A stretch of 31,083 bases of DNA from NCBI RefSeq assembly GCF_024808665.1, contig NZ_JANUBZ010000024.1, positions 1-31,083 of the forward strand. Direction: 5' to 3'. Below the pieces are notes generated by a model. It did no database searches. It was not told the origin of the DNA and saw only the letters and a list, made by a program, of their open reading frames with translations. The DNA is from Mucilaginibacter empetricola (lineage in GTDB: Bacteria; Bacteroidota; Bacteroidia; Sphingobacteriales; Sphingobacteriaceae). Shown piece by piece: positions 1 through 8,136 of this stretch. The position numbers were made by a program, and so were the translations under genes. Positions within the stretch are counted from its first letter, which is position 1, and every line of letters starts with the position of its first letter.

Positions 1-299
1 AGGACTGCCCTAAACAGGCTAACATAAAGCCGCCTAAGACTCAAATGTAAAATAAATTATGCAGATTACTTGTATTTCAACACAGAATCTCGCAATGACG
101 CGAGTTTATTTAGCAACCGCAGACCGCTAATGCCAACTCCCAACAAAAGTTTAATTCGGCATTGCACCCCCTCGCAATAAACTGTAAATTAGTTTCTTAT
201 TACACCTAACCCTTTAGCTTTAATAGGATGGAAAATAATTTCGAAAACTCAATTAAACCTGGTTGTAGTGGTAATGATGTTTGAAGACAAAAGAACAAA
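1..299. other. Intergenic leader, no gene recognised
   Basis: I find no coding region or RNA gene here. All forward frames entering from the left edge hit stops quickly, so no partial upstream gene is visible. A small stem-loop (CTCGC/GCGAG, around 92-107) is the only structure noted. The stretch presumably holds the promoter of the DUF4386 gene at 300, but I could not assign a convincing Bacteroidota -33 TTTG / -7 TAnnTTTG pair. Confidence 0.5.
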
Positions 300-1013
300 A
301 TGCAAATCACTATCACCAAAGAACAACAAACGGCGGCAAGGGTAGCGGGGTTTATGTACGTCTTTCTTGGGGCACTCGCGGCATTTGCCGAGTTCTATGT
401 ACGCTCCGGAATCCTGGTGCCCGGGAATGCGGCACAGACAGCCCACAATATTATTGCTTCCGAACGGATGTTTAGGATTGGGATAGCAAGCGACCTACTC
501 GGCGGGGCATGCAATGCTATTCTGGCTGTTGCGTTTTACACCATCCTCAAGCCGGTGAATTCTTCTCTGGCGTTGCTGGCAGCTTTCTGGCGACTTGGAG
601 AGGCCGTTATTCTTGGCCATATGACACTGAACGGCATGACCGTATTGAATGTACTCCACCCTTCGGCGCTTTCCGGTGCTTTTTCAAACGGACAACTGCA
701 GGCAATTGCCGGGTTATACATTACCGCCCAAGGGGATGAGTTCAGCATTGGCCTGGTCTATTATGCCCTGGGCTCAACGTTATTCTGCTATCTGCTGCTG
801 AAATCCCGCTATATTCCGCAATGGCTTGCGTGGTGGGGATTGCTTGGCTCGCTTATAGCAGTTGTAAGCACGCCTGTAATTATCGTGTTCCCCAATGCCG
901 ATAGCCTCGCACCTGGTTGCTATACGCCGGTCGGCTTTTTTGAGATAGTAGCTGGTTTTTGGTTGTTGATAGCAGGAATCAGGTTCGATAAGGCCGCAGC
1001 ACAAAGGCTTTAA
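300..1013 (+). CDS. DUF4386 family integral membrane protein
   Basis: The 237-residue protein is almost entirely hydrophobic, with about six or seven membrane-spanning segments separated by short loops. The N-terminal pattern (TKEQQTAARVAGFMYVFLG), the helix with AILAVAFYTILKPVN, and the C-terminal PVGFFEIVAGFWLLI segment are typical of the DUF4386 family, which is common in Bacteroidota and Actinobacteria and has no established function. The ATG at 300 gives the family's usual length. It is a stand-alone gene, 161 bases before the serine hydrolase. I assign no biochemical role. Confidence 0.85.
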   Translation: MQITITKEQQTAARVAGFMYVFLGALAAFAEFYVRSGILVPGNAAQTAHNIIASERMFRIGIASDLLGGACNAILAVAFYTILKPVNSSLALLAAFWRLGEAVILGHMTLNGMTVLNVLHPSALSGAFSNGQLQAIAGLYITAQGDEFSIGLVYYALGSTLFCYLLLKSRYIPQWLAWWGLLGSLIAVVSTPVIIVFPNADSLAPGCYTPVGFFEIVAGFWLLIAGIRFDKAAAQRL

Positions 1014-1174
1014 CCCGGCACAGTTGACCTCAGCCATTAACGAACACTTATTGTACGCTTATGATACAGCATCAAAAAAACACACAAATAATAATATACT
1101 GACAATCAAATCATTGCGCATGCGGCACGGCCTTGGCCTATTCGGTTTAAACTTTACTATTATTTTTACGTACC

Positions 1175-2215
1175 ATGAACCGATATCTACTTACAATTAC
1201 CGCACTGCTATGCTGCACTCTCTTTTACACATCCGTAGCAAAGGCACAGTTTGCCGATACTACCCTTTTAAGGCTGATGCAGCAAAAGCATATCCCGGTT
1301 GTGGGCCTGGGCTTTATTGACAGCGGCAAAGTTGTATTATCAAAAGTTTACGGCGAGCTTAAGTCCGGCGTACCTGCACCTGCCAATACGGTGTTTAACG
1401 TAGCATCAATTACCAAAACCATAACAGCAATGGTAACGATTAGCCTGGTTAATGCCGGCAAGTGGAATCTGGATGAACCTATTTATCATTACTGGACCGA
1501 TCCCGATGTTGCAGCCGATCCACGATGTAAAAGACTTACCACAAGACACATTCTTACACATCAAACAGGTTTCCCTAACTGGCGGTGGATGACGCCGGGC
1601 AAGAAACTTACCTTTGAATTTGAGCCTGGCTTAAAGTTCCAGTACTCGGGCGAGGGAATGGAATACCTGCGACATGCTTTAGAAAAGAAATTTGGCTGCT
1701 CGCTGGAGCAGTTGGCCGATTCCATCATCTTTAAGCCTTTGCACATGGATGATACCCATTTGGTTTGGGACGATGCCATGCTTGATCGTTTCGCCGTTGC
1801 GCACAACCAAAAGGGCGGAGCGTTGTATATTGTAAAAAATACAGAACCCAACGCAGCCGATCAGTTGAAAACAACTGTGGCTGATTACAGCAAGTTCCTG
1901 ATTTGGGTGATGAATGGTGCCGGCCTGTCGGGTGCGTTATATCAACAAATGACCAGTCCGCTTTCAAAAATAAAGGATAACAAATATATTGGCCTGGGAT
2001 GGGCGGTATACCCCGATTTAGTTGGCCAATTGGGTCTTTCGCATAGCGGCATCGATCCGGGGGTAAACACAATTGCCTTTGTATTGCCCAAATCAAAACG
2101 TGCCTTGCTAATTTTTACCAATTCTGATAATGGCCCCCAGTTGTATACAGAACTGGTAAAAGCCTTTTTGAAACAACAAGGTAGTGCAATAGTGGATACT
2201 GAAATGAAAAACTAA
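1175..2215 (+). CDS. Exported serine hydrolase, beta-lactamase/class C penicillin-binding-like fold
   Basis: This 346-residue protein starts with a signal peptide (hydrophobic run at residues 5-22, likely cut after VAKA, before Gln25). The catalytic serine sits in an S-x-x-K motif at residues 78-81 (SITK). The second motif, usually YxN, is Y157-S-G159 within QYSGEGMEY, the form common in this environmental subgroup. The third motif is H290-S-G292, equivalent to KTG/HTG. This places it in the beta-lactamase (PF00144) superfamily of periplasmic esterases and peptidases; the substrate cannot be told from sequence. A small exported NTF2-like gene follows after 18 bases and is probably co-transcribed. 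It is unlikely to be a true resistance beta-lactamase. Confidence 0.88.
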   Translation: MNRYLLTITALLCCTLFYTSVAKAQFADTTLLRLMQQKHIPVVGLGFIDSGKVVLSKVYGELKSGVPAPANTVFNVASITKTITAMVTISLVNAGKWNLDEPIYHYWTDPDVAADPRCKRLTTRHILTHQTGFPNWRWMTPGKKLTFEFEPGLKFQYSGEGMEYLRHALEKKFGCSLEQLADSIIFKPLHMDDTHLVWDDAMLDRFAVAHNQKGGALYIVKNTEPNAADQLKTTVADYSKFLIWVMNGAGLSGALYQQMTSPLSKIKDNKYIGLGWAVYPDLVGQLGLSHSGIDPGVNTIAFVLPKSKRALLIFTNSDNGPQLYTELVKAFLKQQGSAIVDTEMKN

Positions 2216-2233
2216 TAATTCCTAACTTATAAT

Positions 2234-2701
2234 ATGAAAACAATTAACAAATTCTTTACAGTTTTACTTTTAATAACAGCTGCTACTTTTACGGTCAATC
2301 GCGCAGCGGCCCAAACATCCGGTCCGTTGTTTAATGAAATTGCGCAGCAGGATTCCCTCCAGTTTGACGCCTTTAACTCCCGCAACCTGGATAAACTGAT
2401 GAATTATTTTGATACCACCCTTGAACTTTACCAGGACAATACCGGCGTACGTAACTTTGAACAAACCAAACAAGCCTTTGGCGGATTATTTAAGATGAGT
2501 TATGTATTGAACCGAAAACTGATTGCCGGATCGATGGAAGTATACCCAATTAAGGATTATGGTGCTATTGAAACCGGGCAGCACATATTCTCGCACGTAG
2601 AAAATGGCAAGCTGCAATCATTCACTTTTAAATTTATGCAGATATGGCAAAAGAAAGATGGTGTTTGGCGGGTAACACGCGAAATAACCTACGGTCATTA
2701 A
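2234..2701 (+). CDS. Exported NTF2-like / SnoaL-like (DUF4440-type) protein
   Basis: The 155-residue protein has an N-terminal signal peptide (residues 1-26, ending AAA before Gln27). The remaining ~128 residues have the alternating helix/strand pattern of the NTF2-like cone fold: an N-terminal helix with FNEIAQQDSLQFDAFNSRN, the 'DKLMNYFDTTLELYQDNTG' segment, and a final strand pair ending in KDGVWRVTREITYGH. Such proteins act as small ligand-binding proteins or enzymes; no catalytic residue can be assigned. It lies 18 bases after the serine hydrolase, and a strong hairpin follows its stop at 2703-2734, so the two genes probably form one transcript. Confidence 0.8.
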   Translation: MKTINKFFTVLLLITAATFTVNRAAAQTSGPLFNEIAQQDSLQFDAFNSRNLDKLMNYFDTTLELYQDNTGVRNFEQTKQAFGGLFKMSYVLNRKLIAGSMEVYPIKDYGAIETGQHIFSHVENGKLQSFTFKFMQIWQKKDGVWRVTREITYGH

Positions 2702-2702
2702 C

Positions 2703-2734
2703 AATAACGATGGGCTTTAAAACCCATCGTTATT
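2703..2734 (+). terminator. Rho-independent-type terminator hairpin after the serine hydrolase/NTF2 pair
   Basis: A perfect 12-bp stem (AATAACGATGGG at 2703-2714 paired with CCCATCGTTATT at 2723-2734) closes an 8-base loop and begins within a few bases of the stop codon. The T-tract is short (TTTAAT), as is common in Bacteroidota. The stem is nearly symmetric, so it could act on either strand. Confidence 0.8.
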
Positions 2735-2811
2735 TAATATAAATAACAGTGTATTGTATAAGATGTACCATAAAGGCACCTGTTTAATTAGAAAACAATA
2801 GACAATTAGCT

Positions 2812-3789
2812 ATGTTAAAACCACTTGTAAAACTTTATTTATTTGCGTTGATGCTTTTTCTATCAGCTCAATGCTTCGGGCAAACAAAAATTGACACCAC
2901 CGAGTCAGTACTGGTTGGAGGAATAAAACAGGTGGTAACCATACAAGGCGAGGACCGCTCGAAACCATTATTTCTGTTTATAACGGGTGGCCCCGGATTA
3001 CCCGGCATTTATGACGGGAACAAGCTATTTACCAATGAATTAAAAAAGCATTTTGTTGTTGTGCAATGGGACCAAAGAAATTGCGGCCAAACGTTGAGCC
3101 TTAACCCTTCTCCGGTAAAGCTTACCGTACAGTTGTTTGAGAACGATACGCATGAATTGGTGACCAGCTTATTAAAGCAATTTCACCGGCCAAAACTTTT
3201 TTTAATGGGCTGGTCGTGGGGAACCGTATTGGGGTTTTATATGGCCGCCAAATATCCCGATCTGCTTTATGCCTACATGGCGGTGAGCCCGATTGTTTAT
3301 CAATTAGAGAGCGAAAGAATTTTGATAAAAGAATTAAGGCAGAAAGCTGCTGAGCAGAAAAATTTGAGGGCTATAAGGGAGTTGGCACAAGTTCAGGTCC
3401 CATTTGCCAACCCATTACAAAATTATTACGACAGAAAATGGTTATTGCTTTTCAATGGTGAATCAATTGGCGATAGTACGGAGTTTAAAGACTATTTCAC
3501 CAAAAATCCGGAGATGATGAGCCTTTGCCGAACGGCAGACAATACCAACCTGATGGTGTCGCTTCCTGAAATCAAGTGCCCCGTTTATTTCTTTGTAGGC
3601 CGTAAAGATCATCAAACCAATTATTTGTTATCAGAACAATATTATAAACAAGTAAAAGCGCCAAAAAAGGAATTATTTTGGTTCGAAAAATCCCGCCATA
3701 TCATACCCATTTCAGAACCTGCATTAATGCAAAATGATGTGATCTCTAAAATCCTTCCACAATTAACGGAGAAAGAAACCGGCCATTAG
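2812..3789 (+). CDS. Exported alpha/beta hydrolase
   Basis: The 325-residue protein has a signal peptide (residues 1-23, ending CFG before Gln24) and an alpha/beta hydrolase fold. The oxyanion-hole motif GGPGLPG is at residues 59-65, the nucleophile elbow G-W-S-W-G at 133-137 gives Ser135, the acid is probably Asp266 (VGRKD), and the catalytic His is H296 in KSRHIIP. The GGPG element and the DQRNCG segment after strand 4 resemble the prolyl-aminopeptidase-like branch, so peptidase or esterase activity on small substrates in the periplasm is plausible. It stands alone between a terminator upstream and a 142-base gap downstream. Confidence 0.87.
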   Translation: MLKPLVKLYLFALMLFLSAQCFGQTKIDTTESVLVGGIKQVVTIQGEDRSKPLFLFITGGPGLPGIYDGNKLFTNELKKHFVVVQWDQRNCGQTLSLNPSPVKLTVQLFENDTHELVTSLLKQFHRPKLFLMGWSWGTVLGFYMAAKYPDLLYAYMAVSPIVYQLESERILIKELRQKAAEQKNLRAIRELAQVQVPFANPLQNYYDRKWLLLFNGESIGDSTEFKDYFTKNPEMMSLCRTADNTNLMVSLPEIKCPVYFFVGRKDHQTNYLLSEQYYKQVKAPKKELFWFEKSRHIIPISEPALMQNDVISKILPQLTEKETGH

Positions 3790-3931
3790 TTGAATATATA
3801 ACTTTTACGTTTGATTTTAAGAGTAAAGCCAGTGTTTTTTTAACTTATTTCATCCCCGTAGCCGCAGGCATTTTATCACAAAAACTATTGCCAGGGCATA
3901 AAGCGAATTGAGGATAAGTAATTAAACATCA

Positions 3932-4996
3932 ATGGATAAAGAACCGACAAAAACAATTAAAAAAGAACTTTCCTATACGCTTAAGGTATGGCAAACCATG
4001 GCAATTGTCTGCCTCTCGTTAATCATCATTTTATTTGTCCGCGTAGCTTTTAATATTTTGCTGATGACCTTTATGGGTGTGCTGATAGCAGTCTATTTTC
4101 ATGGACTGGCTGATCTCATTGCGCAAAAAACAAAAATCAATCGAAAGCTTTCCCTATTTATTTCTATAGCCGGCACCATAATTTTGCTGAATGTTATGGT
4201 TTGGATAATCGGATCAACCGTACAGCAGCAAGCCGCGCAATTGAGTCATACGCTACCGCAAATAATTAGTACAGCCAAAACTAAGCTGGCAGGATCATCC
4301 GCCGGACAACAACTGTTGGGTTATACATCGGGCGATAATTCTAAAAAACTAATGGATACGGCCAGTACCTTTTTCAGTTCCAGTTTTGGTGTTATAGGCG
4401 ATTTATATATCATCCTGTTTCTGGGTATTTTTTTTACTGCCAATCCATCCGTTTATAAAAACAGTTTACTGGCCATTGTGCCATCACAGCAGGAAATTGA
4501 TGGTAGTATGATTTGGGATCGCATTAGTGCGGCGCTTAAAGGCTGGCTAAAAACCAAGCTCGTGTCTATGGTATTAGTCACCATTGTTGTAGCAATTGGC
4601 TTAACCTTTATTGGCTTGCCGGGGACATTGGTACTGGGTTTAATAGCCGGACTGCTGGACATTATTCCCAATTTCGGCCCGGTGATAGCGATGGTTCCCG
4701 GAGTATTGCTCGGTCTGATGATCAGTCCGCAAATGGCTGTAATAGCGGCACTGATTTATGTGATCTGTGAAACTATTGTCGGTAGTATTTTTATGCCGTT
4801 GATCAATAAAAAAATGATCAATATCCCACCGGCAATTACCATGATAAGCCAATTGGTTATGGGCGTTATCTGTGGCCTGATGGGTATTATCCTCGCTGTT
4901 CCTATCCTGTTGGTGCTGAGTATTCTTGTTGATGAATTGTATATTAAAAAGAAAAAGGCGGCAAAAAGCAATAAACAAACTGTGAATAATCTATGA
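3932..4996 (+). CDS. AI-2E family transporter (PF01594 permease)
   Basis: The 354-residue protein has about eight membrane helices: two or three near the N-terminus (residues 22-95), a soluble helical stretch at about 100-150, then helices from 155 onward. The LPGTLVLGLIAGLLDIIPNFGPVIAMVPG segment is the family's hallmark central motif and is followed by re-entrant and C-terminal helices. Family members export autoinducer-2 in some bacteria or act as ion antiporters in others; the substrate here is unknown. The C-terminus is lysine-rich (KKKKAAKSNK). The stop codon overlaps the ATG of the next gene (ATGA), suggesting translational coupling to the DUF4833 gene. Confidence 0.9.
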   Translation: MDKEPTKTIKKELSYTLKVWQTMAIVCLSLIIILFVRVAFNILLMTFMGVLIAVYFHGLADLIAQKTKINRKLSLFISIAGTIILLNVMVWIIGSTVQQQAAQLSHTLPQIISTAKTKLAGSSAGQQLLGYTSGDNSKKLMDTASTFFSSSFGVIGDLYIILFLGIFFTANPSVYKNSLLAIVPSQQEIDGSMIWDRISAALKGWLKTKLVSMVLVTIVVAIGLTFIGLPGTLVLGLIAGLLDIIPNFGPVIAMVPGVLLGLMISPQMAVIAALIYVICETIVGSIFMPLINKKMINIPPAITMISQLVMGVICGLMGIILAVPILLVLSILVDELYIKKKKAAKSNKQTVNNL

Positions 4997-5528
4997 AGCC
5001 ATTACTTAACGCCTTATTATTTTGTTTCTTTTTACTGAACACAACCTATGGCCATGCCCAGGACAGCCTGAAATTTCCTGTGCCCAGGGGAAATCCTAAA
5101 CAATTGTTTTTTCTGCAGCGCAGTCAAAACACCAATACAGTTGTGTATGAACTAAATATAAAAGATGCGTATTAGATTCGATAGCGCCTGTTCATATCTT
5201 TTGGATCTGTTATGCCGAAAAATCACAAAAAGAAGAATTAACTTCCCTGCAACGGCAGCACGCTTATGGACTAATCACCACTTATATTTCAAAAGACCAG
5301 TACGAACTCCGCTTTATTGCCAATAAAAAACATGTGATGCAACTGATGAAAGGGACCGACCATCTTTTCCACGTGTACGACCAGGTTAATGGGAAACAAG
5401 CAATCCTTTTAAGTATTTACTTGGAAATCAACGGAGGTTCGTTATTTTCCCCGCATATCGATTATATAATGACCAAAGGTTTCGATAAAGAAACAGGTGC
5501 TGCTGTGACAGAAAAAACCAAGCCTTAG
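4993..5528 (+). pseudogene. DUF4833 family exported protein, broken by a one-base frameshift
   Basis: Residues 1-60 (signal peptide ending HAQ, then FPVPRGNPKQLFFLQRS and NTNTVVYELNIKDA) are read from 4993 and stop at a TAG at 5173. The rest of the family is encoded in the next frame: from about 5169, VLDSIAPVHIFWICYAE, then ELTSLQRQHAYGL and so on to a TAG at 5526-5528. Restoring one G near 5167 (GAT-GGC-GTA-TTA instead of GAT-GCG-TAT-TAG) joins both parts into a continuous protein of about 178 residues, which is family length. The gene is coupled to the AI-2E transporter by a 4-base overlap. It is either a fresh pseudogene or a sequencing error; the downstream part shows no further decay. 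Confidence 0.8.
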
Positions 5529-5600
5529 CATGTATTCTTAATTGCCACAAACTGTTTTTTCCGAGCTTAATCAATTATATTTATCACAATCAGTAAGCAC

Positions 5601-6554
5601 ATGGCAGGCAACTCAACTTATATCGATAAAAACGACGACGACATCGTTTTGGAGAAATACCGGCAGGTGTACCGTAAATACCTGGACGACAAGATCATCG
5701 ATATGGACAAGCGTATGAAGCATCCTTTCGATTTCCAGATTTATCCGCTCGAAACGGCCATCCCTTATGTAAATTACACAGTACCACCATCCCGGCAAAG
5801 CCATTACTGGATTGTATTTGTCAAAAAGGGCAACGGAGAAAAGTCCATCGGCTCTTTTACTTTCCCGGTAAAAGAACAAACTTTGTATATCGTACCTAAG
5901 CGCGTGCTGCATTCCAGCAAAAATTGGTCGGCCGATACCTGCGGTTATGTTCTGTTATTTAATATCGATTTTTTTTTGAACAGCGCTTTTCCAAAACACC
6001 TCATCAGTAATAAAAAGGTGCTGAAAAACTCCATCAGGCCCTACCTTTATCTGGATACAGGGCAAGGCCAATCGCTCTCGGATATGTTTGAAACAATCAT
6101 GAGTGAGCATTCAGGAGGCGAACGGGAGAAAAAGGAGATGATCGCAATTAAGATACTGGAGATATTGATCAATTGCGACCGTTTGTTTTCTCAGGCCGAA
6201 CAGATTGGCAATGAAAGCTATTACCACCCAGTGGTTGAACGTTTCAACAGCTTACTGGAAGCCAATTTTACAAAGGAAAGACTGGTAAGCTTATACGCCG
6301 CTACATTGGGAATCCATCCCAATAACCTCAATTATCTGATAAGAGAACATACCGGCATCAGCGCCAAGCAAACAATAAATAACCGCATTATAACCGAGGC
6401 CAAATACCTGCTGGCCCATTCAGATCAAAACATCAAGGATATTGCCAATAAGCTGGGATTTGAAGAGGCGCACAATTTCTCTACTTTTTTTAAAAAGAAT
6501 GCAGGCATTAGCCCAATGGCTTATAAAGCTTCGCTAATAGTACCTCCAAAATAG
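5601..6554 (+). CDS. AraC family transcriptional regulator
   Basis: The 317-residue protein has an N-terminal sensor region with cupin-like strands (about residues 45-125, including TLYIVPKRVLHSSKNW) and a C-terminal AraC DNA-binding domain at about 214-312. Both helix-turn-helix units are visible: LVSLYAATLGIHPNNLNYLI (228-247) and IKDIANKLGFEEAHNFSTFF (278-297), followed by the GISPMAYK signature. It differs from typical AraC proteins in a charged N-terminus before the sensor part. The target genes cannot be read from the sequence; the closest candidates are the HdeD/DUF1269/Nramp genes downstream in the same orientation. Confidence 0.92.
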   Translation: MAGNSTYIDKNDDDIVLEKYRQVYRKYLDDKIIDMDKRMKHPFDFQIYPLETAIPYVNYTVPPSRQSHYWIVFVKKGNGEKSIGSFTFPVKEQTLYIVPKRVLHSSKNWSADTCGYVLLFNIDFFLNSAFPKHLISNKKVLKNSIRPYLYLDTGQGQSLSDMFETIMSEHSGGEREKKEMIAIKILEILINCDRLFSQAEQIGNESYYHPVVERFNSLLEANFTKERLVSLYAATLGIHPNNLNYLIREHTGISAKQTINNRIITEAKYLLAHSDQNIKDIANKLGFEEAHNFSTFFKKNAGISPMAYKASLIVPPK

Positions 6555-6676
6555 TTTCTCGTTTTATAGCTTGTTTGATTTTTAAAGTTTAGTGCTTGAT
6601 TTTAAGATGATAAGGGAGATTTTATTTCCTTATTTCACCTTGTCACTAAATCACATATATTTTAAAATTAAACACT

Positions 6677-7249
6677 ATGACTATCTTAGAAACCATTCAA
6701 TCAGACATCAAAAATTGGTGGCTGTTTATCCTCAAGGGCATCGTCTTTATAGGCGCAGGCATTTATGTCTTTTACAGCCCCCTGGCTGGCTACATTGGGC
6801 TCAGCGTACTTTTTGCCATTGTTATCATCATTTCAGGTATTAGCCAAATTTACTTTGCAAGTGTTAACTCAGCCATGAGAGGCTGGGGCTGGTCGCTTAT
6901 TTCGGGCATCCTTGATCTGATTATCGGTATTTACCTTTTTTCGTATCCACTTATCACCATGGTAACGCTTCCACTTTTCCTGGGTTTTTGGCTAATGTTC
7001 CGGTCGTTTTATCTCACAGGTATTGCCTTCGATTTAAAAAGCTATGGCATCACCAGTTGGGTTGGACTATTGGTTGGCAGCATTGTATTGCTTATCACCG
7101 CATTGCTGGTGTTGTATTTTCCGGCGGCAGGTGCGGCGGGCATTATTGTGATTTCAGCTATCGCACTGATTATAGCTGGCATACTGAACATTATGCTGGC
7201 GTTGAAGTTTAAGGATCTGAAAAATATAACTGCTCCATTTATTAAGTAA
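6677..7249 (+). CDS. HdeD / DUF308 family membrane protein
   Basis: The 190-residue protein has six closely spaced membrane helices and the repeated pattern of HdeD-like proteins: a WWLFILKGIVFIGAGIY start, and internal repeats of GWSLISGILDLIIGIYLF and GWTIG-like segments. In enterobacteria HdeD is an inner-membrane protein linked to acid resistance; in Bacteroidota members are common and uncharacterised. It lies 34 bases before the DUF1269 gene, a pairing that suggests a joint envelope-stress role (inference). Confidence 0.88.
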   Translation: MTILETIQSDIKNWWLFILKGIVFIGAGIYVFYSPLAGYIGLSVLFAIVIIISGISQIYFASVNSAMRGWGWSLISGILDLIIGIYLFSYPLITMVTLPLFLGFWLMFRSFYLTGIAFDLKSYGITSWVGLLVGSIVLLITALLVLYFPAAGAAGIIVISAIALIIAGILNIMLALKFKDLKNITAPFIK

Positions 7250-7282
7250 AGTCGATTTATAAAAACTCAAAAATATAATGCT

Positions 7283-8062
7283 ATGGAAAACTTAGTTGTT
7301 ATAACCTTCCCCGGGCTTGGAAAAGCTACTGAAGGACTCACCAAATTAAAAGAGCTGGATACTGTGGATGAAATTACCATTTATGGTATCGCCTTTATTC
7401 ATAAAAAGGAAGACGGCGCAATAGAATATTTATACCATGATGGCGCAGACAGCGGTCAGAAAGTGGCAACAGGAGCTGCTGCGGGCATGCTCATTGGCCT
7501 GCTTGGTGGCCCGCTGGGTATGTTGCTGGGCCTATTGGCCGGCGCAGGCCTGGGGCAGGCTATGGAAGATGATAATACAGATCTGGATCATCATTTTATC
7601 AGCAAGGTAAATAAACACCTGGAACCAGGCACTTACGCATTGGTGATAGATGCAGAAGAGGACGCTGCTATCCTGATAGATACCCCATTGGAATCACTGG
7701 ACGGAATAATTGTGCGCACCAGCCTGGATGACGAAACCGAACGCTTTGAAGATGAACAATGGGACAAATTTAATCAGGAGATTGACGCGAAAGAAGCCGA
7801 ATTTAAAACGGCTGCCGGTGAGAAAAAAGAAAAATTAAAACACGAAATTAAGGAGTTAAAGGATAAGCAACACCAGCGGATGATGAAGTTTAGGGAGAAA
7901 GCAACTGCCCGAAAGAATCATCTTCACGATAAAATAGAGGTGCTTCATAAAAAGATGAAGGCTGCCAATCAAAAGAACAAAGAAAAATTTGCGTTAAAAC
8001 TGGAAGGTTTTAAAAAGCGCCTTGCTGCCTTCAATGAGCGGGTGGCGTGGGCATTCAGTTAA
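7283..8062 (+). CDS. DUF1269 domain protein with long coiled-coil tail
   Basis: Residues 1-150 form a DUF1269-type domain: a beta strand/helix start (NLVVITFPGLGKATEGL), then a glycine-rich hydrophobic hairpin at about 68-93 (GAAAGMLIGLLGGPLGMLLG), then a strand/helix return ending near SLDGIIVRTSLDDE. Family proteins are usually about 160-180 residues. This one continues for ~100 residues (about 155-259) of Lys/Glu-rich sequence with heptad-like spacing, predicted as a long charged coiled coil. Function unknown; the glycine-zipper hairpin suggests membrane association. It sits between HdeD and an Nramp-type transporter. Confidence 0.82.
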   Translation: MENLVVITFPGLGKATEGLTKLKELDTVDEITIYGIAFIHKKEDGAIEYLYHDGADSGQKVATGAAAGMLIGLLGGPLGMLLGLLAGAGLGQAMEDDNTDLDHHFISKVNKHLEPGTYALVIDAEEDAAILIDTPLESLDGIIVRTSLDDETERFEDEQWDKFNQEIDAKEAEFKTAAGEKKEKLKHEIKELKDKQHQRMMKFREKATARKNHLHDKIEVLHKKMKAANQKNKEKFALKLEGFKKRLAAFNERVAWAFS

Positions 8063-8089
8063 TCTATACCCTAATTACTATTTATTATC

Positions 8090-8121
8090 AAACTATGCAA
8101 TGCCTGGTCATTGCATAGTTT
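8090..8121 (+). terminator. 13-bp hairpin between DUF1269 and Nramp genes: terminator or leader element
   Basis: A perfect 13-bp stem (AAACTATGCAATG at 8090-8102 with CATTGCATAGTTT at 8109-8121) closes a CCTGGT loop. It starts 28 bases after the DUF1269 stop and ends 15 bases before the transporter ATG. It lacks a long T-tract, so a terminator for the upstream genes is the simplest reading, but a regulatory leader of the transporter is also possible. Confidence 0.65.
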
Positions 8122-8136
8122 ACTGAACAACCTCAA

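Noticed and set aside
1024..1320. 98-codon plus-strand frame overlapping the serine hydrolase start
   Set aside because: It overlaps the signal peptide of a clear gene in another frame and has no family pattern.
1175..2215. Antibiotic-resistance beta-lactamase
   Set aside because: The second and third motifs (YSG, HSG) match general serine hydrolases of this superfamily rather than a known resistance enzyme.
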